This document shows, piece by piece, positions 9,177-17,135 of a DNA stretch of 38,226 nucleotides. This stretch comes from Candidatus Pelagibacter sp. GTDB lineage: Bacteria; Pseudomonadota; Alphaproteobacteria; Pelagibacterales; Pelagibacteraceae. Each line of letters starts with the position of its first letter. Position 1 is the stretch's first letter. The stretch spans positions 1 to 38,226 of the forward strand of contig JAOHNF010000006.1 in NCBI GenBank assembly GCA_028103285.1, given 5' to 3'. The notes under the pieces are model-generated. The model ran no database searches. It was not told the origin of the DNA and saw only the letters and a list, made by a program, of their open reading frames with translations. The position numbers and the translations under genes were made by a program.

Positions 9177-9463
9177 AGTCTATTTTAATATTATTTGACA
9201 ACATCATAAGTCTTTATATTTGGATTTTAATAATTAATGCTATTATCAGTTGGTTAGTTGCATTTAATATTTTAAACACAAGTAATAGGTTTGTTTATTC
9301 AGTACTTGACATTTCTTATAAACTAACAAGTCCGCCATTAAATTTTATTAGAAGATATCTGCCAAATCTAGGGTCGATAGATATTTCTCCAGTAGTGCTA
9401 ATTTTGGGACTAATGTTCTTAAGAAACTTTGTCTTTGAGATGTTTGCGCCTGCATTATTTTAA
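9173..9463 (+). CDS. YggT family membrane protein
   Basis: The 96-residue product has two hydrophobic segments separated by LTSPPLNFIRRYLPNLGSIDISP. The PP..P.RR..P..G..D.SP pattern is the YggT-family signature. The family is linked to membrane or cell-division and osmotic functions, but its molecular role is not settled. The ATG overlaps the mscS stop (ATGA), so both are translated from one message. Confidence 0.9.
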   Translation: MKSILILFDNIISLYIWILIINAIISWLVAFNILNTSNRFVYSVLDISYKLTSPPLNFIRRYLPNLGSIDISPVVLILGLMFLRNFVFEMFAPALF

Positions 9464-9465
9464 TT

Positions 9466-10302
9466 ATGATTATTGATGGAAAAAAAGAAGCACAATTATT
9501 AAGAGAAGAAATTAAAAAAGAAATTGACTCAATAAAATCTAAAAATAATAAAGTTCCAGGCTTAACTGTAATCTTGATTGGCGACTTCGCACCAAGTCAA
9601 ATCTATGTCAAAAACAAAGAAAAAAATGCAAAAGAAGTTGGAATTAATTCTGAAGTTGTAAGATATCCAAAAGAAGTTACAGAACAAGAAGTTCTAAAAA
9701 AAATAAAAGAACTTAATGATAATGATAATGTTTCAGGAATATTAGTTCAATTACCTCTACCACCTCAAATTAGTAAAGAAAAAATTATTAATGCTATCGA
9801 CTGTAAAAAAGATGTTGATGGGTTTCATCCTATTAACGTTGGAAATCTATCGTCAGGTTATAATGCGACAGTTCCTTGTACACCATTAGGATGCCTATTA
9901 TTAATAAAAAAAGTTGAACCAAATTTATCAGGGAAACATGCGGTTGTAGTTGGAAGATCTAATTTAAACGGTAAACCAATGGCGCAACTACTTTTAAATG
10001 AGAATTGCACAGTCACTATCGTTCACTCAAAAACAAAAGACTTAAAAATTGAATGTTTAAAAGCAGATATTCTCGTGGCTGCAGTTGGTGTAGCTGGCTT
10101 AGTAAAAGCTGACTGGGTAAAAAAAAACTCAATTGTTATCGATGTAGGCATTAATAAATTGGGAGATAAAATAGTTGGAGATGTTGAATTTGAAACAGTT
10201 AAAGAAAAAGCTAGAGCAATTACACCTGTTCCTGGTGGAGTTGGCCCAATGACTATTGCCTGTTTATTAAAAAATACCTTAAAATGTTTTAAAGATCGTT
10301 AG
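9466..10302 (+). CDS. folD: methylenetetrahydrofolate dehydrogenase / cyclohydrolase FolD
   Basis: Length is 278 residues. Visible blocks are SQIYVKNKEKNAKEVGI with the catalytic lysine region, GILVQLPLPPQI, KDVDGFHP, VVGRSNLNGKPMAQLL (NADP site) and the C-terminal TPVPGGVGPMT, all diagnostic of FolD. It interconverts methylene-, methenyl- and formyl-tetrahydrofolate. It sits two bases after yggT and ends the plus run. Its last 14 bases overlap the convergent PsiE-like gene. Confidence 0.97.
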   Translation: MIIDGKKEAQLLREEIKKEIDSIKSKNNKVPGLTVILIGDFAPSQIYVKNKEKNAKEVGINSEVVRYPKEVTEQEVLKKIKELNDNDNVSGILVQLPLPPQISKEKIINAIDCKKDVDGFHPINVGNLSSGYNATVPCTPLGCLLLIKKVEPNLSGKHAVVVGRSNLNGKPMAQLLLNENCTVTIVHSKTKDLKIECLKADILVAAVGVAGLVKADWVKKNSIVIDVGINKLGDKIVGDVEFETVKEKARAITPVPGGVGPMTIACLLKNTLKCFKDR

Positions 10303-10675
10303 ATTTATCTTTATCAATATTTAAATATTTACTTCTTCTAAACCTTATCACCACTGTCGCCAATGAAACTATTAAAATAGCTGAAGCTAAATAAATTAAG
10401 TTGGTAGGGTCGGACTCTTTATCTTGTAAAATTATATACCTAGCTAATGCTGTTATAGCTATTACTAAAGGGTAAATTACCCTAACTGCTCTTGATTCCC
10501 AGTATGATCTTACTAAACCTATTACCTCAATATAAATAAACATCAGAAGTAAATCTGCTAAAGTAACAGTTTGTGTTTCATACATTTTCATAATTTCTAA
10601 AAAAAATGCAAGTATCGTAGAAATAAGAACTATTACCACTGCTACTAATTGAATGTTACGAATCGCTGCGTTCAT
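10289..10675 (-). CDS. PsiE-like (phosphate-starvation-inducible E family) membrane protein
   Basis: The small protein has four hydrophobic stretches and fits the PsiE fold: IEVIGLVRSYWESRAVRV, then the helix ending in ALARYIILQD. I start it at the ATG at 10675 (MNAAIRNIQLVAVV, 128 residues) rather than the TTG at 10681. Family function is unknown; the E. coli member is induced by phosphate starvation. Its 3' end overlaps folD tail to tail by 14 bases, and argG lies 15-20 bases upstream on the same strand. Confidence 0.75.
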   Translation of the reverse strand: MNAAIRNIQLVAVVIVLISTILAFFLEIMKMYETQTVTLADLLLMFIYIEVIGLVRSYWESRAVRVIYPLVIAITALARYIILQDKESDPTNLIYLASAILIVSLATVVIRFRRSKYLNIDKDKSNDL

Positions 10676-10696
10676 TGACAATACAATAACAGAAAT

Positions 10697-11878
10697 TTAG
10701 GATTTATTTAACTGTTTTGAATGATGTTTAATAAAATTTTCAATCTTTGATTTATTAAACGTTTTGTTTTCCTCAAAAGAAACTTTTTTAAGTGAATAAG
10801 CTTTATTTTTAGTTTTTCTTGATAAAATTGTAATATTGCCTTTATACAATCCTAATATAACATCTCCCACTACTTGGTTTCTTTTTTTATCAATAATTTT
10901 TTGAAGTTTAATTCTCTTTTTAGAAAACCAATAACCATTATAAACTAGTTCAGCATATGCTGGCATAACCCTTTCTTTAGCGTGAGCTGTTTCTTTATCA
11001 AGTGTTACAGACTCTATCGCTCTATGGGCAGAATATAAAACAGTTCCACCTGGTGTTTCATACACACCTCTAGATTTTATTCCAATAAATCTATTTTCAA
11101 CTAAATCAACTCTTCCAATACCATTTTTGCCAGCAAGATTATTTAATTTATTGAGCAACTTTTCAGGACTTAATTTTTTTCCATTAATAGCAATAGGATC
11201 GCTATTTTTAAAAGTAATGGTAACTTTAGTTGTTTTATTTGCCGCCTTTTCTGGTGAGACAGATCTTTGAAAAATAAATTCTGGTGCAGAGTTTTTTGGA
11301 TCCTCTAAAACTTTCCCCTCTGTAGAAGTGTGAAAAATATTATCATCAATTGAAAAAGGCGGTGCTCCTTTTTTGTCTTTAGGAATTGGAATGTTATTTT
11401 TCTTTGCATAATTTATTAAATCTGACCTAGACTGTAATTTCCATTCTCTCCAAGGAGCTATAACTTTTATTTCTTTCCCAAAGTAAGCGTATCCTAACTC
11501 AAACCTTACTTGGTCATTTCCTTTTCCAGTCGCACCATGTGAGACAGCATAAGCACCATATTTTTTTGCAATTTCAATCTGTCTTTTAGCTATCAAAGGT
11601 CTAGCAATAGATGTACCTAATAAATATACGCCTTCATACACTGCGTGAGCTCTAATCATTGGAAACACATAATCTTTTACAAATGTGTTTTTCAAATTTT
11701 CTATAATAATTTTTTTAACACCTAATCTCTTTGCATTTCTAATTATTTTCCTTTCGTCCATGTCCTGGCCGATGTCTGATGTATAAGCGATTATTTCCGC
11801 TTTATAATTTTCTTGAAGCCACTTTAAGATTATAGAAGTGTCTAATCCTCCGGAGTACGCTAAAACAATTTTTTTCAT
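10697..11878 (-). CDS. argG: argininosuccinate synthase
   Basis: The 393-residue protein opens KKIVLAYSGGLDTSIILKWL with the P-loop-like ATP pyrophosphatase motif SGGLDTS. It also has SHGATGKGNDQVRFELGY and NGIGRVDLVENRFIGIKSRG, which are standard ArgG blocks for citrulline and aspartate binding. It ligates citrulline and aspartate in arginine synthesis. The ATG directly abuts the stop of the IalB-family gene upstream (no intervening base), so the two are probably co-transcribed. Length is normal at about 400. Confidence 0.97.
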   Translation of the reverse strand: MKKIVLAYSGGLDTSIILKWLQENYKAEIIAYTSDIGQDMDERKIIRNAKRLGVKKIIIENLKNTFVKDYVFPMIRAHAVYEGVYLLGTSIARPLIAKRQIEIAKKYGAYAVSHGATGKGNDQVRFELGYAYFGKEIKVIAPWREWKLQSRSDLINYAKKNNIPIPKDKKGAPPFSIDDNIFHTSTEGKVLEDPKNSAPEFIFQRSVSPEKAANKTTKVTITFKNSDPIAINGKKLSPEKLLNKLNNLAGKNGIGRVDLVENRFIGIKSRGVYETPGGTVLYSAHRAIESVTLDKETAHAKERVMPAYAELVYNGYWFSKKRIKLQKIIDKKRNQVVGDVILGLYKGNITILSRKTKNKAYSLKKVSFEENKTFNKSKIENFIKHHSKQLNKS

Positions 11879-12379
11879 TTAACCGCAAGTTTTTTTTGCT
11901 GTATTATAAGCCTTAGTAAAGCCCATCATCGAATAGTGGTCAGTTGTTTCTGCTCCATTTGTAGTTCTAGCTTTAACAATAACGTCAGTTGCTTTTTGCA
12001 TTAATTTAATAAATTTTTTCTCCTCTTGGTCATCCAATAACCAAGCAAAACTTTTTTGTGAAAAGAAAGAGTATTTTCTTTTTCCTGAACTTGCAGTAAC
12101 AGTAGAAGTCTTATAATCATGGCCACTAGTTATACTTACCTCATCTTTAATATCTTCTGTGGGTCTAAAGGTAACAAATAATTTTGATTTATCTCTCTTG
12201 ATTGCTGCTGGCGCTCTTTTAGTGGGTACAGTTTGTGCAAAACAGATTTTACCTTTGTCTGTTTCAGCTACGAAACTCTCCCAATTTTTGTATTTTCCTG
12301 TTGATTTCGGTGTGTTCGCAAATACATTTACTGAAAATACAGTGAAGGAAATAACTACAAAGATTTTTTTTAATAACAT
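11879..12379 (-). CDS. invasion-associated locus B (IalB) family exported protein
   Basis: The 166-residue product has a signal peptide (MLLKKIFVVISFTVFSVNVFA). It is followed by WESFVAETDKGKICFAQTVP and a C-terminal KTCG, giving the two cysteines usual in IalB-family periplasmic proteins. The family is common in alphaproteobacteria; the name comes from Bartonella, but in a free-living marine cell no invasion role should be assumed. It precedes argG with zero spacing. Function is unknown beyond export. Confidence 0.85.
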   Translation of the reverse strand: MLLKKIFVVISFTVFSVNVFANTPKSTGKYKNWESFVAETDKGKICFAQTVPTKRAPAAIKRDKSKLFVTFRPTEDIKDEVSITSGHDYKTSTVTASSGKRKYSFFSQKSFAWLLDDQEEKKFIKLMQKATDVIVKARTTNGAETTDHYSMMGFTKAYNTAKKTCG

Positions 12380-12423
12380 TATTTTATTTTTATACTAAAA
12401 ATAAGCTATTTCAATGGGTTCAA

Positions 12424-13464
12424 TTATGGAGAGGGATTAGGATTGTTATTATGTATTAAGTTAATCTTTTCCATTATCTCATCCGTTAATTCTACATCGA
12501 TTGAATCTATGTTTTCTTTGAGTTGCTCCATAGTCGTAGCTCCAATAATATTACTAGTAACAAATGGCCTGGTATTTACAAATGATTGTGCTAGTTGAAC
12601 CATTGTCATGTTGCTATCCTTAGCGAGTTTATAATATTCATCATAAGCTTTCATGGCCAAGGGATTTAAATGTCTTCCCCAGCCTTGAAAAAAAAGGTCC
12701 ATTCTTGAATTTTTTGGCATTTGGCCATTTCTATATTTTCCAGATAAACCACCAGCAGCCAATGGATAGTAAACAAGTAATCCGCATTTTTCCCTCAAAG
12801 ATATTTCCGACATACCAATCTCATAGGTTCTATTGACTAAGTTGTAAGGATTTTGAACTGACATCATTCTAGGCAAGTTTTTATTTTTTGATAACTCTAT
12901 ATATTTGGATAAACCAAACGGTGTTTCATTAGACATTCCGATATGTCTAATCTTTCCACTCTTTATAAATTTTTCTAAAGCTTGAAGAATGTTTTCAAAG
13001 TTATTCCAGCTTCCTTCACTTTCATTAACTGAATATTCCCTCTTTCCAAAAAAATTAGTAGAACGTTCTGGCCAATGCAATTGATATAAATCTATGTAGT
13101 CAGTTTTTAATCTTTTCAAACTCCCATCAATCGCTTCACCAATTTTTTTTTCATCAAAACTGTTCCCGCCACCTCTAATCCAATCACAACCTGGCCCAGC
13201 AACTTTAGATGCTAAAATTATTTTTTCTCTATTCTTTCTTTTTTCAAACCAATTACCGATCATTTCTTCCGTCTTACCGTAAGACTCTGCAGTTGGTGGA
13301 ACTGAGTAAATTTCCGCTGTATCAAAAAAATTAATACCTTTGCTTACTGAGTAATCCATTTGTTCAAAGGCATCCCCTTCAGAATTTTGAGTACCCCAGG
13401 TCATAGTACCCAAACAAATCAAACTTACATCTAGATCCGTAGTACCTAATTTTTTGTATTTCAT
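12424..13464 (-). CDS. tas: aldo/keto reductase, Tas type
   Basis: Length is 346 residues. The sequence tracks E. coli Tas closely: LICLGTMTWGTQNSE, INFFDTAEIYSVPPTAES with the catalytic tyrosine, ASKVAGPG (lysine), YIDLYQLHWPERSTNFFGK (histidine), SNETPFGL and the C-terminal IIGATTMEQLKENI. It is probably an NADPH-dependent carbonyl reductase in the cytoplasm; the physiological substrate is unknown. It diverges from the BI-1 gene across 79 bases. Start is the ATG at 13464. Confidence 0.92.
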   Translation of the reverse strand: MKYKKLGTTDLDVSLICLGTMTWGTQNSEGDAFEQMDYSVSKGINFFDTAEIYSVPPTAESYGKTEEMIGNWFEKRKNREKIILASKVAGPGCDWIRGGGNSFDEKKIGEAIDGSLKRLKTDYIDLYQLHWPERSTNFFGKREYSVNESEGSWNNFENILQALEKFIKSGKIRHIGMSNETPFGLSKYIELSKNKNLPRMMSVQNPYNLVNRTYEIGMSEISLREKCGLLVYYPLAAGGLSGKYRNGQMPKNSRMDLFFQGWGRHLNPLAMKAYDEYYKLAKDSNMTMVQLAQSFVNTRPFVTSNIIGATTMEQLKENIDSIDVELTDEIMEKINLIHNNNPNPSP

Positions 13465-13509
13465 AATTTATTAATATTAATAAAGGCTTATTAGGTCAAC
13501 TTTTGCCTA

Positions 13510-13537
13510 TTGAAAAGTTTTGAAAAAAACTTATATA
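13510..13537 (+). promoter_or_regulatory. likely promoter of the BI-1 gene
   Basis: TTGAAA at 13510-13515 and TATATA at 13532-13537 are separated by 16 bases. Transcription starting about seven bases after the -10 would begin at the ATG at 13544, so this may yield a leaderless mRNA. No Shine-Dalgarno is visible before the ATG. Confidence 0.5.
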
Positions 13538-13543
13538 TAACGT

Positions 13544-14296
13544 ATGGAATTTAACAAACAGACATCGACAACTCGCTCTTCAGTTTCAGAAGCTATTATT
13601 GATGAAGGCCTAAGAGCTTACATGCTTAAAGTATACAACTATATGGGATCTGGCGTCTTACTAACCGGTGTCATTGCATTAATGTTTTTTAAAATGGCAG
13701 TCGTTACCTCTGACGGTGGCGAAATCATTGGTTTAACAAATTTTGGAAACTCGATTTATAACTCAGGATTGAAGTGGGTGATAATGTTAGCACCACTAGC
13801 AGTAGTTTTTTACATGAGCTTTGGAATTGCAAAAATGTCAGCAGCTAAAGCACAAACTACTTTCTGGGTTTTCGCAGCTCTTATGGGAGCATCTCTTTCT
13901 TCAATCTTTTTAATGTACACAGGAGCAAGTATCACTAGAGTTTTCTTTATCACTGCTGGAACTTTTGGAGCAATGAGTATTTATGGTTATACAACAAAAA
14001 GAGATTTAACTAAGTTGGGTTCTTTCCTGATGATGGGTCTTTTTGGAATTATAATTGCATCAGTAGTTAATATCTTTATGAAATCTACAATGATGTATTT
14101 TGTGATTTCAATTCTAGGAGTTTTAATTTTCGTCGGTCTTACCGCATATGACACCCAAAAAATAAAAAATATGTATATGGTTAGCGACAGCGGTGAATTA
14201 ATGGGCAAGAAAGCAGTAATGGGCGCCTTAACTCTTTACCTAGACTTTATAAATCTATTTATAATGTTGCTAAGGCTATTCGGTCAAAGAAGGTAA
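13544..14296 (+). CDS. Bax inhibitor-1 / YccA family membrane protein
   Basis: The 250-residue protein has seven hydrophobic helices. The family features GSFLMMGLFGIIIASVVNIF and LIFVGLTAYDTQKIKNMY are clear, and LTAYDTQ is the diagnostic block for the BI-1 (TMBIM) family, where the aspartates form a calcium/pH sensor. It lies in the inner membrane; bacterial members act as leak channels or as modulators of membrane proteases. The N-terminal stretch up to residue 25 is polar and cytoplasmic. It ends directly against the convergent DUF2794 gene with no gap. Confidence 0.93.
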   Translation: MEFNKQTSTTRSSVSEAIIDEGLRAYMLKVYNYMGSGVLLTGVIALMFFKMAVVTSDGGEIIGLTNFGNSIYNSGLKWVIMLAPLAVVFYMSFGIAKMSAAKAQTTFWVFAALMGASLSSIFLMYTGASITRVFFITAGTFGAMSIYGYTTKRDLTKLGSFLMMGLFGIIIASVVNIFMKSTMMYFVISILGVLIFVGLTAYDTQKIKNMYMVSDSGELMGKKAVMGALTLYLDFINLFIMLLRLFGQRR

Positions 14297-14644
14297 TTAT
14301 TTAATTAATCTTAGTTTATTCCAACTTATTTTATCAATCAATTGATCAAGATTTTCCGATTTTTTAAGAATATTGCCATTTCTATCTTTGATTAAATATT
14401 TCTCATTAAAATAATTAGGTCTTAGATTTTTTAAAATTCTTAAAACAGGTTTATCCGAAGCACGTTGATAAACATTAAATGAAACCTCTCTCATTCCCGA
14501 CGAAAAAGAATAATCTTTCCATGATCCGTTTGAGACCATTTTTGCATATAAATTTAAAATGCGTTGAAGTTCTTTTTTAACAAAAAATTTTTCTTTTTCT
14601 TTTCTTTGAATGTTGTTGTTAATTACTAGTCTGATGTTTTTCAT
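14297..14644 (-). CDS. DUF2794 family protein
   Basis: Length is 115 residues. The block FVKKELQRILNLYAKMVSNGSWKDYSF matches the DUF2794 family, found almost only in alphaproteobacteria; VSFNVYQRASDKPVLRI and ILKKSENLDQLI complete the pattern. The function is unknown. The ATG overlaps the yciB stop by four bases (ATGA), so it follows yciB in one message. It has no membrane segment. Confidence 0.85.
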   Translation of the reverse strand: MKNIRLVINNNIQRKEKEKFFVKKELQRILNLYAKMVSNGSWKDYSFSSGMREVSFNVYQRASDKPVLRILKNLRPNYFNEKYLIKDRNGNILKKSENLDQLIDKISWNKLRLIK

Positions 14645-15186
14645 ATTTTATACTTGTTGATTAGAGGAAGCTGTAAGGCGGTAAAAATAAAAGTAATAGG
14701 AAGCATTCCCCATACTTTAAAATTAACCCATGTTGTCTCTGGTTGTGTTCTCCAAACTATTTCATTTAGAACTGCTAAAAAAATAAAGAAATAAGCCCAT
14801 CTAAAGTTTAATTTACTCCAACCAATTTCATTTAATTGAAAGGCGGTTTGTAAAAATAATTTTAGGAAATTTTTGTCAAAAAAGATTTTGCTTACAATCA
14901 AAATACCTGCAAACATAATATTAACGATTGTAGGTTTAATGTATAAAAAAATGGGATTATTAAAATATAAAGTTAAGCCACCAAAAAATGAAATAACAAT
15001 TCCTCCAATTAAAGGAACATAAGGAATTTTTTTTTCAACAAAATACATAATTATAACAGCAATTATAGTCGCTATGATTAAAGGAGGGATTGCAACAGTT
15101 AGATTGTTCCCACTTTTGTAATAAATAGTGAAAAAAATTAATAGGGGTCCAAAATCTGTAATGAATTTTAAAAATGACTTATTCAC
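14641..15186 (-). CDS. yciB: inner membrane-spanning protein YciB (septation protein IspZ family)
   Basis: The product has five to six hydrophobic helices. LKFITDFGPLLIFFTIYYKSG at the N-terminus and NEIVWRTQPETTWVNFKVWG near the C-terminus are the conserved YciB signatures. YciB/IspZ influences envelope synthesis and cell division. There is no ATG start; I take the GTG at 15186 (181 residues), which fits family N-termini, with the TTG at 15192 as alternative. It diverges from hspQ and overlaps DUF2794 downstream. Confidence 0.9.
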   Translation of the reverse strand: MNKSFLKFITDFGPLLIFFTIYYKSGNNLTVAIPPLIIATIIAVIIMYFVEKKIPYVPLIGGIVISFFGGLTLYFNNPIFLYIKPTIVNIMFAGILIVSKIFFDKNFLKLFLQTAFQLNEIGWSKLNFRWAYFFIFLAVLNEIVWRTQPETTWVNFKVWGMLPITFIFTALQLPLINKYKI

Positions 15187-15262
15187 AAACAAACACTAGC
15201 ATATAATAATATTTTAATAAATTAGATATTGATTTTAAGATAAAAATTATTAACTATTAAGA

Positions 15263-15586
15263 ATGAATAGAAATATTAACGCAAAATTCTCAATTGGAGA
15301 AGTCGTTAAACATCGTCACTTTGATTTTAGGGGCGTTATATATGACGTTGATTTTGAATTTAATAATTCCGAAGAATGGTATCAATCAATACCTAAAGAA
15401 GTAAGACCTAGAAAGGATCAACCATTTTATCACTTATTAGCTGAGAGTAATGAAGTTACTTATGAGGCTTATGTTTCTGAGCAAAATTTATTATTAGACC
15501 AATCAAAAGAGCCAGTTAGACACCCTTTGATAGAGGAGATATTTTCTGGAAAAAAAGGTGCCAGTTACCATAAAATTTCAAATTAA
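15263..15586 (+). CDS. hspQ: heat shock protein HspQ (YccV-like, hemimethylated DNA-binding domain)
   Basis: This 107-residue protein carries AKFSIGEVVKHRHFDFRGVI, then PKEVRPRKDQPFYHLLAE and YVSEQNLL, the complete YccV/HspQ pattern. In enterobacteria HspQ is a heat-induced specificity factor for the Lon protease and promotes turnover of denatured DnaA. The gene stands alone between divergent yciB and the ccm operon. The ATG is well placed relative to the domain. No heat-shock promoter could be recognised. Confidence 0.93.
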   Translation: MNRNINAKFSIGEVVKHRHFDFRGVIYDVDFEFNNSEEWYQSIPKEVRPRKDQPFYHLLAESNEVTYEAYVSEQNLLLDQSKEPVRHPLIEEIFSGKKGASYHKISN

Positions 15587-15642
15587 TTGATACTGCCTAA
15601 AATTTAACATTATTTACCCAAATCTAAGACATAGATATTACG

Positions 15643-15760
15643 TATACAATTTATGTTTTAGCCTAATTGAGAATTAATTTCTTTAATTTAACTCCCTCCT
15701 TTCTCAATTGGGCTTATATTAGAACTTCCCAAAAAAATAATATTATAGTAATTAAAGACA
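15643..15760 (+). promoter_or_regulatory. ccm operon promoter and structured leader
   Basis: A TACAAT at 15645-15650 is a fair -10; the -35 is unclear. A start near 15657 would place a hairpin at the very 5' end of the transcript. The arms 15661-15673 and 15701-15713 pair over 13 positions with one G-U. The 27-base loop contains CCTCCTTTCT across the 3' side of loop and stem, the same string as the anti-Shine-Dalgarno tail of 16S rRNA. No U-tract follows the hairpin, so it is not a standard terminator for hspQ. Confidence 0.5.
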
Positions 15761-16468
15761 ATGTTTAGTTTATTAAGTCCTAGCAATATTTTTAATATGA
15801 TTGGAAAATTAATTAGTTTTATTAATTCCATCTTCTTTATTTTGCTTTTAGTTGCACTTTCGTTTGCATTAATTTTTTCGCCACCTGATTATTTGCAAGG
15901 TGATAGCGTAAGAATAATGTATGTGCATGTACCATCGGCTTGGATTGGTTTATCTTCTTTTACATGTATAGCTTTATTATCTATAATTAATTTTATATTT
16001 AGAACTAAAAATCTAATAATAATTAGTAAAAGTATTGCGCCATTGGGTTTAATGTTCACTTGCTTAGCAATTATTACAGGCTCATTATGGGGACAACCAA
16101 CTTGGGGAACCTGGTGGGCATGGGATGCAAGATTAACTTCTATGGTAATACTTGCTTTATTTTATATTGGTTACATAGTTTCTCACAAATTTATATTGCC
16201 TGATGAAAAAGCGAACAAAATATCAAGTATAATTGTTATAATAGGCCTGATTAATATACCGATTATCAAATTTTCAGTTGATTGGTGGAACACCCTCCAT
16301 CAGCCCGCCAGTATAAAGTTAACAGGAACAAGCACTATTCATTCGTCTATGTTAATGCCTTTAATGCTTATGTTTTTTGTAATGTTGTTGTATTGTGCGT
16401 TAATTTTTCTAATGAAATATAAGACAGAAATCATTAGAATAAAAAAAAAAAACTTAAAAAGATTATGA
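15761..16468 (+). CDS. ccmC: heme exporter protein CcmC
   Basis: The 235-residue inner-membrane protein has six helices and the tryptophan-rich heme-binding segment GTWWAWDARLTS, with flanking histidines in MYVHVPSAW and DWWNTLHQPAS. This is the CcmC arrangement. It loads heme onto the chaperone CcmE at the periplasmic face in System I cytochrome c maturation. It opens the run ccmC-D-E-F-G-H. ccmA, ccmB and ccmI are not in this window. ccmD starts four bases before its stop. Confidence 0.96.
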   Translation: MFSLLSPSNIFNMIGKLISFINSIFFILLLVALSFALIFSPPDYLQGDSVRIMYVHVPSAWIGLSSFTCIALLSIINFIFRTKNLIIISKSIAPLGLMFTCLAIITGSLWGQPTWGTWWAWDARLTSMVILALFYIGYIVSHKFILPDEKANKISSIIVIIGLINIPIIKFSVDWWNTLHQPASIKLTGTSTIHSSMLMPLMLMFFVMLLYCALIFLMKYKTEIIRIKKKNLKRL

Positions 16469-16698
16469 TACAAAATTTTTTATCAATGAACGATTATGGC
16501 TTATTTGTATGGGCATCTTTTTCAATTACTTTTTTTTCATGCGCATTAGTTTTTTATAAAACAAAAAAAACACTTAAAAAGTACGAAAGAGAATTTGTAA
16601 AAGAAATTAATGAACTTTCAGCTGAAAAAAGAAAATCAGTTGTAGAAAATTCAAAAATTGCCTCGCAAGTTTTATCGTCTTATAGCAAAACAATCTAA
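16465..16698 (+). CDS. ccmD: heme exporter protein CcmD
   Basis: The 77-residue product has one membrane helix preceded by MNDYGLFVWASF and followed by a basic segment (KTKKTLKKYE), as in CcmD. It is a small inner-membrane subunit needed to release holo-CcmE from CcmC. The start may be the ATGA overlap with ccmC at 16465 or the ATG seven codons later. The tail after residue 45 is longer than in many homologues and contains ELSAEKRKSVVEN. Identity rests on helix position and operon order. Confidence 0.85.
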   Translation: MIQNFLSMNDYGLFVWASFSITFFSCALVFYKTKKTLKKYEREFVKEINELSAEKRKSVVENSKIASQVLSSYSKTI

Positions 16699-16706
16699 AG
16701 CAGTTA

Positions 16707-17135
16707 ATGCTTCAAAAAAAAGCTAAAAAAAGAGCGTCACTCTTAACAGCGCTTTTGTTAATTACAGCCTTAGCTTTTGTTTTAATATTAAAATCTTTGG
16801 ATAAAAATATCTTATACTTTAAATCTCCTACTGATATTAAGATAGGTGAGGATATAGATTTTAGCAAAAAATTAAGAGTTGGTGGCATGGTAAAAAAAAA
16901 CTCTCTAATTATTAGTGAGGAAGAGATTAAATTTACAATAACAGATTTTAAAAATGAATTAAAAATTAGTTATAGCGGTACAGTTCCTAATTTATTCTCA
17001 GAAGAGAAAGGTGTTGTCGCAGAAGGTAAATTACAAGACAAAAACTTCTTTGTAGCTGATAGAATTTTGGCTAAACACGATGAAAATTATATGCCTCCTG
17101 AACTAAAAAATATAATGAAACAAAATGCTAAGTAA
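16707..17135 (+). CDS. ccmE: cytochrome c maturation heme chaperone CcmE
   Basis: At 142 residues it has one N-terminal membrane anchor (about 10-30), an OB-fold body with RVGGMVKKNS, and the C-terminal LAKHDENYMPPEL. The histidine in HDENY is the covalent heme attachment site. CcmE carries heme from CcmC to CcmF in the periplasm. It starts eight bases after ccmD and overlaps the start of ccmF by eleven. Normal length. Confidence 0.97.
   Translation: MLQKKAKKRASLLTALLLITALAFVLILKSLDKNILYFKSPTDIKIGEDIDFSKKLRVGGMVKKNSLIISEEEIKFTITDFKNELKISYSGTVPNLFSEEKGVVAEGKLQDKNFFVADRILAKHDENYMPPELKNIMKQNAK

Noticed and set aside
15690..15712. AGGAGG on the minus strand in the ccmC leader as a ribosome binding site
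   Set aside because: No ATG, GTG or TTG opens a usable frame downstream on that strand.
15661..15720. Intrinsic terminator of hspQ
   Set aside because: Loop of 27 bases and no T-run after the stem; a leader structure is more consistent.
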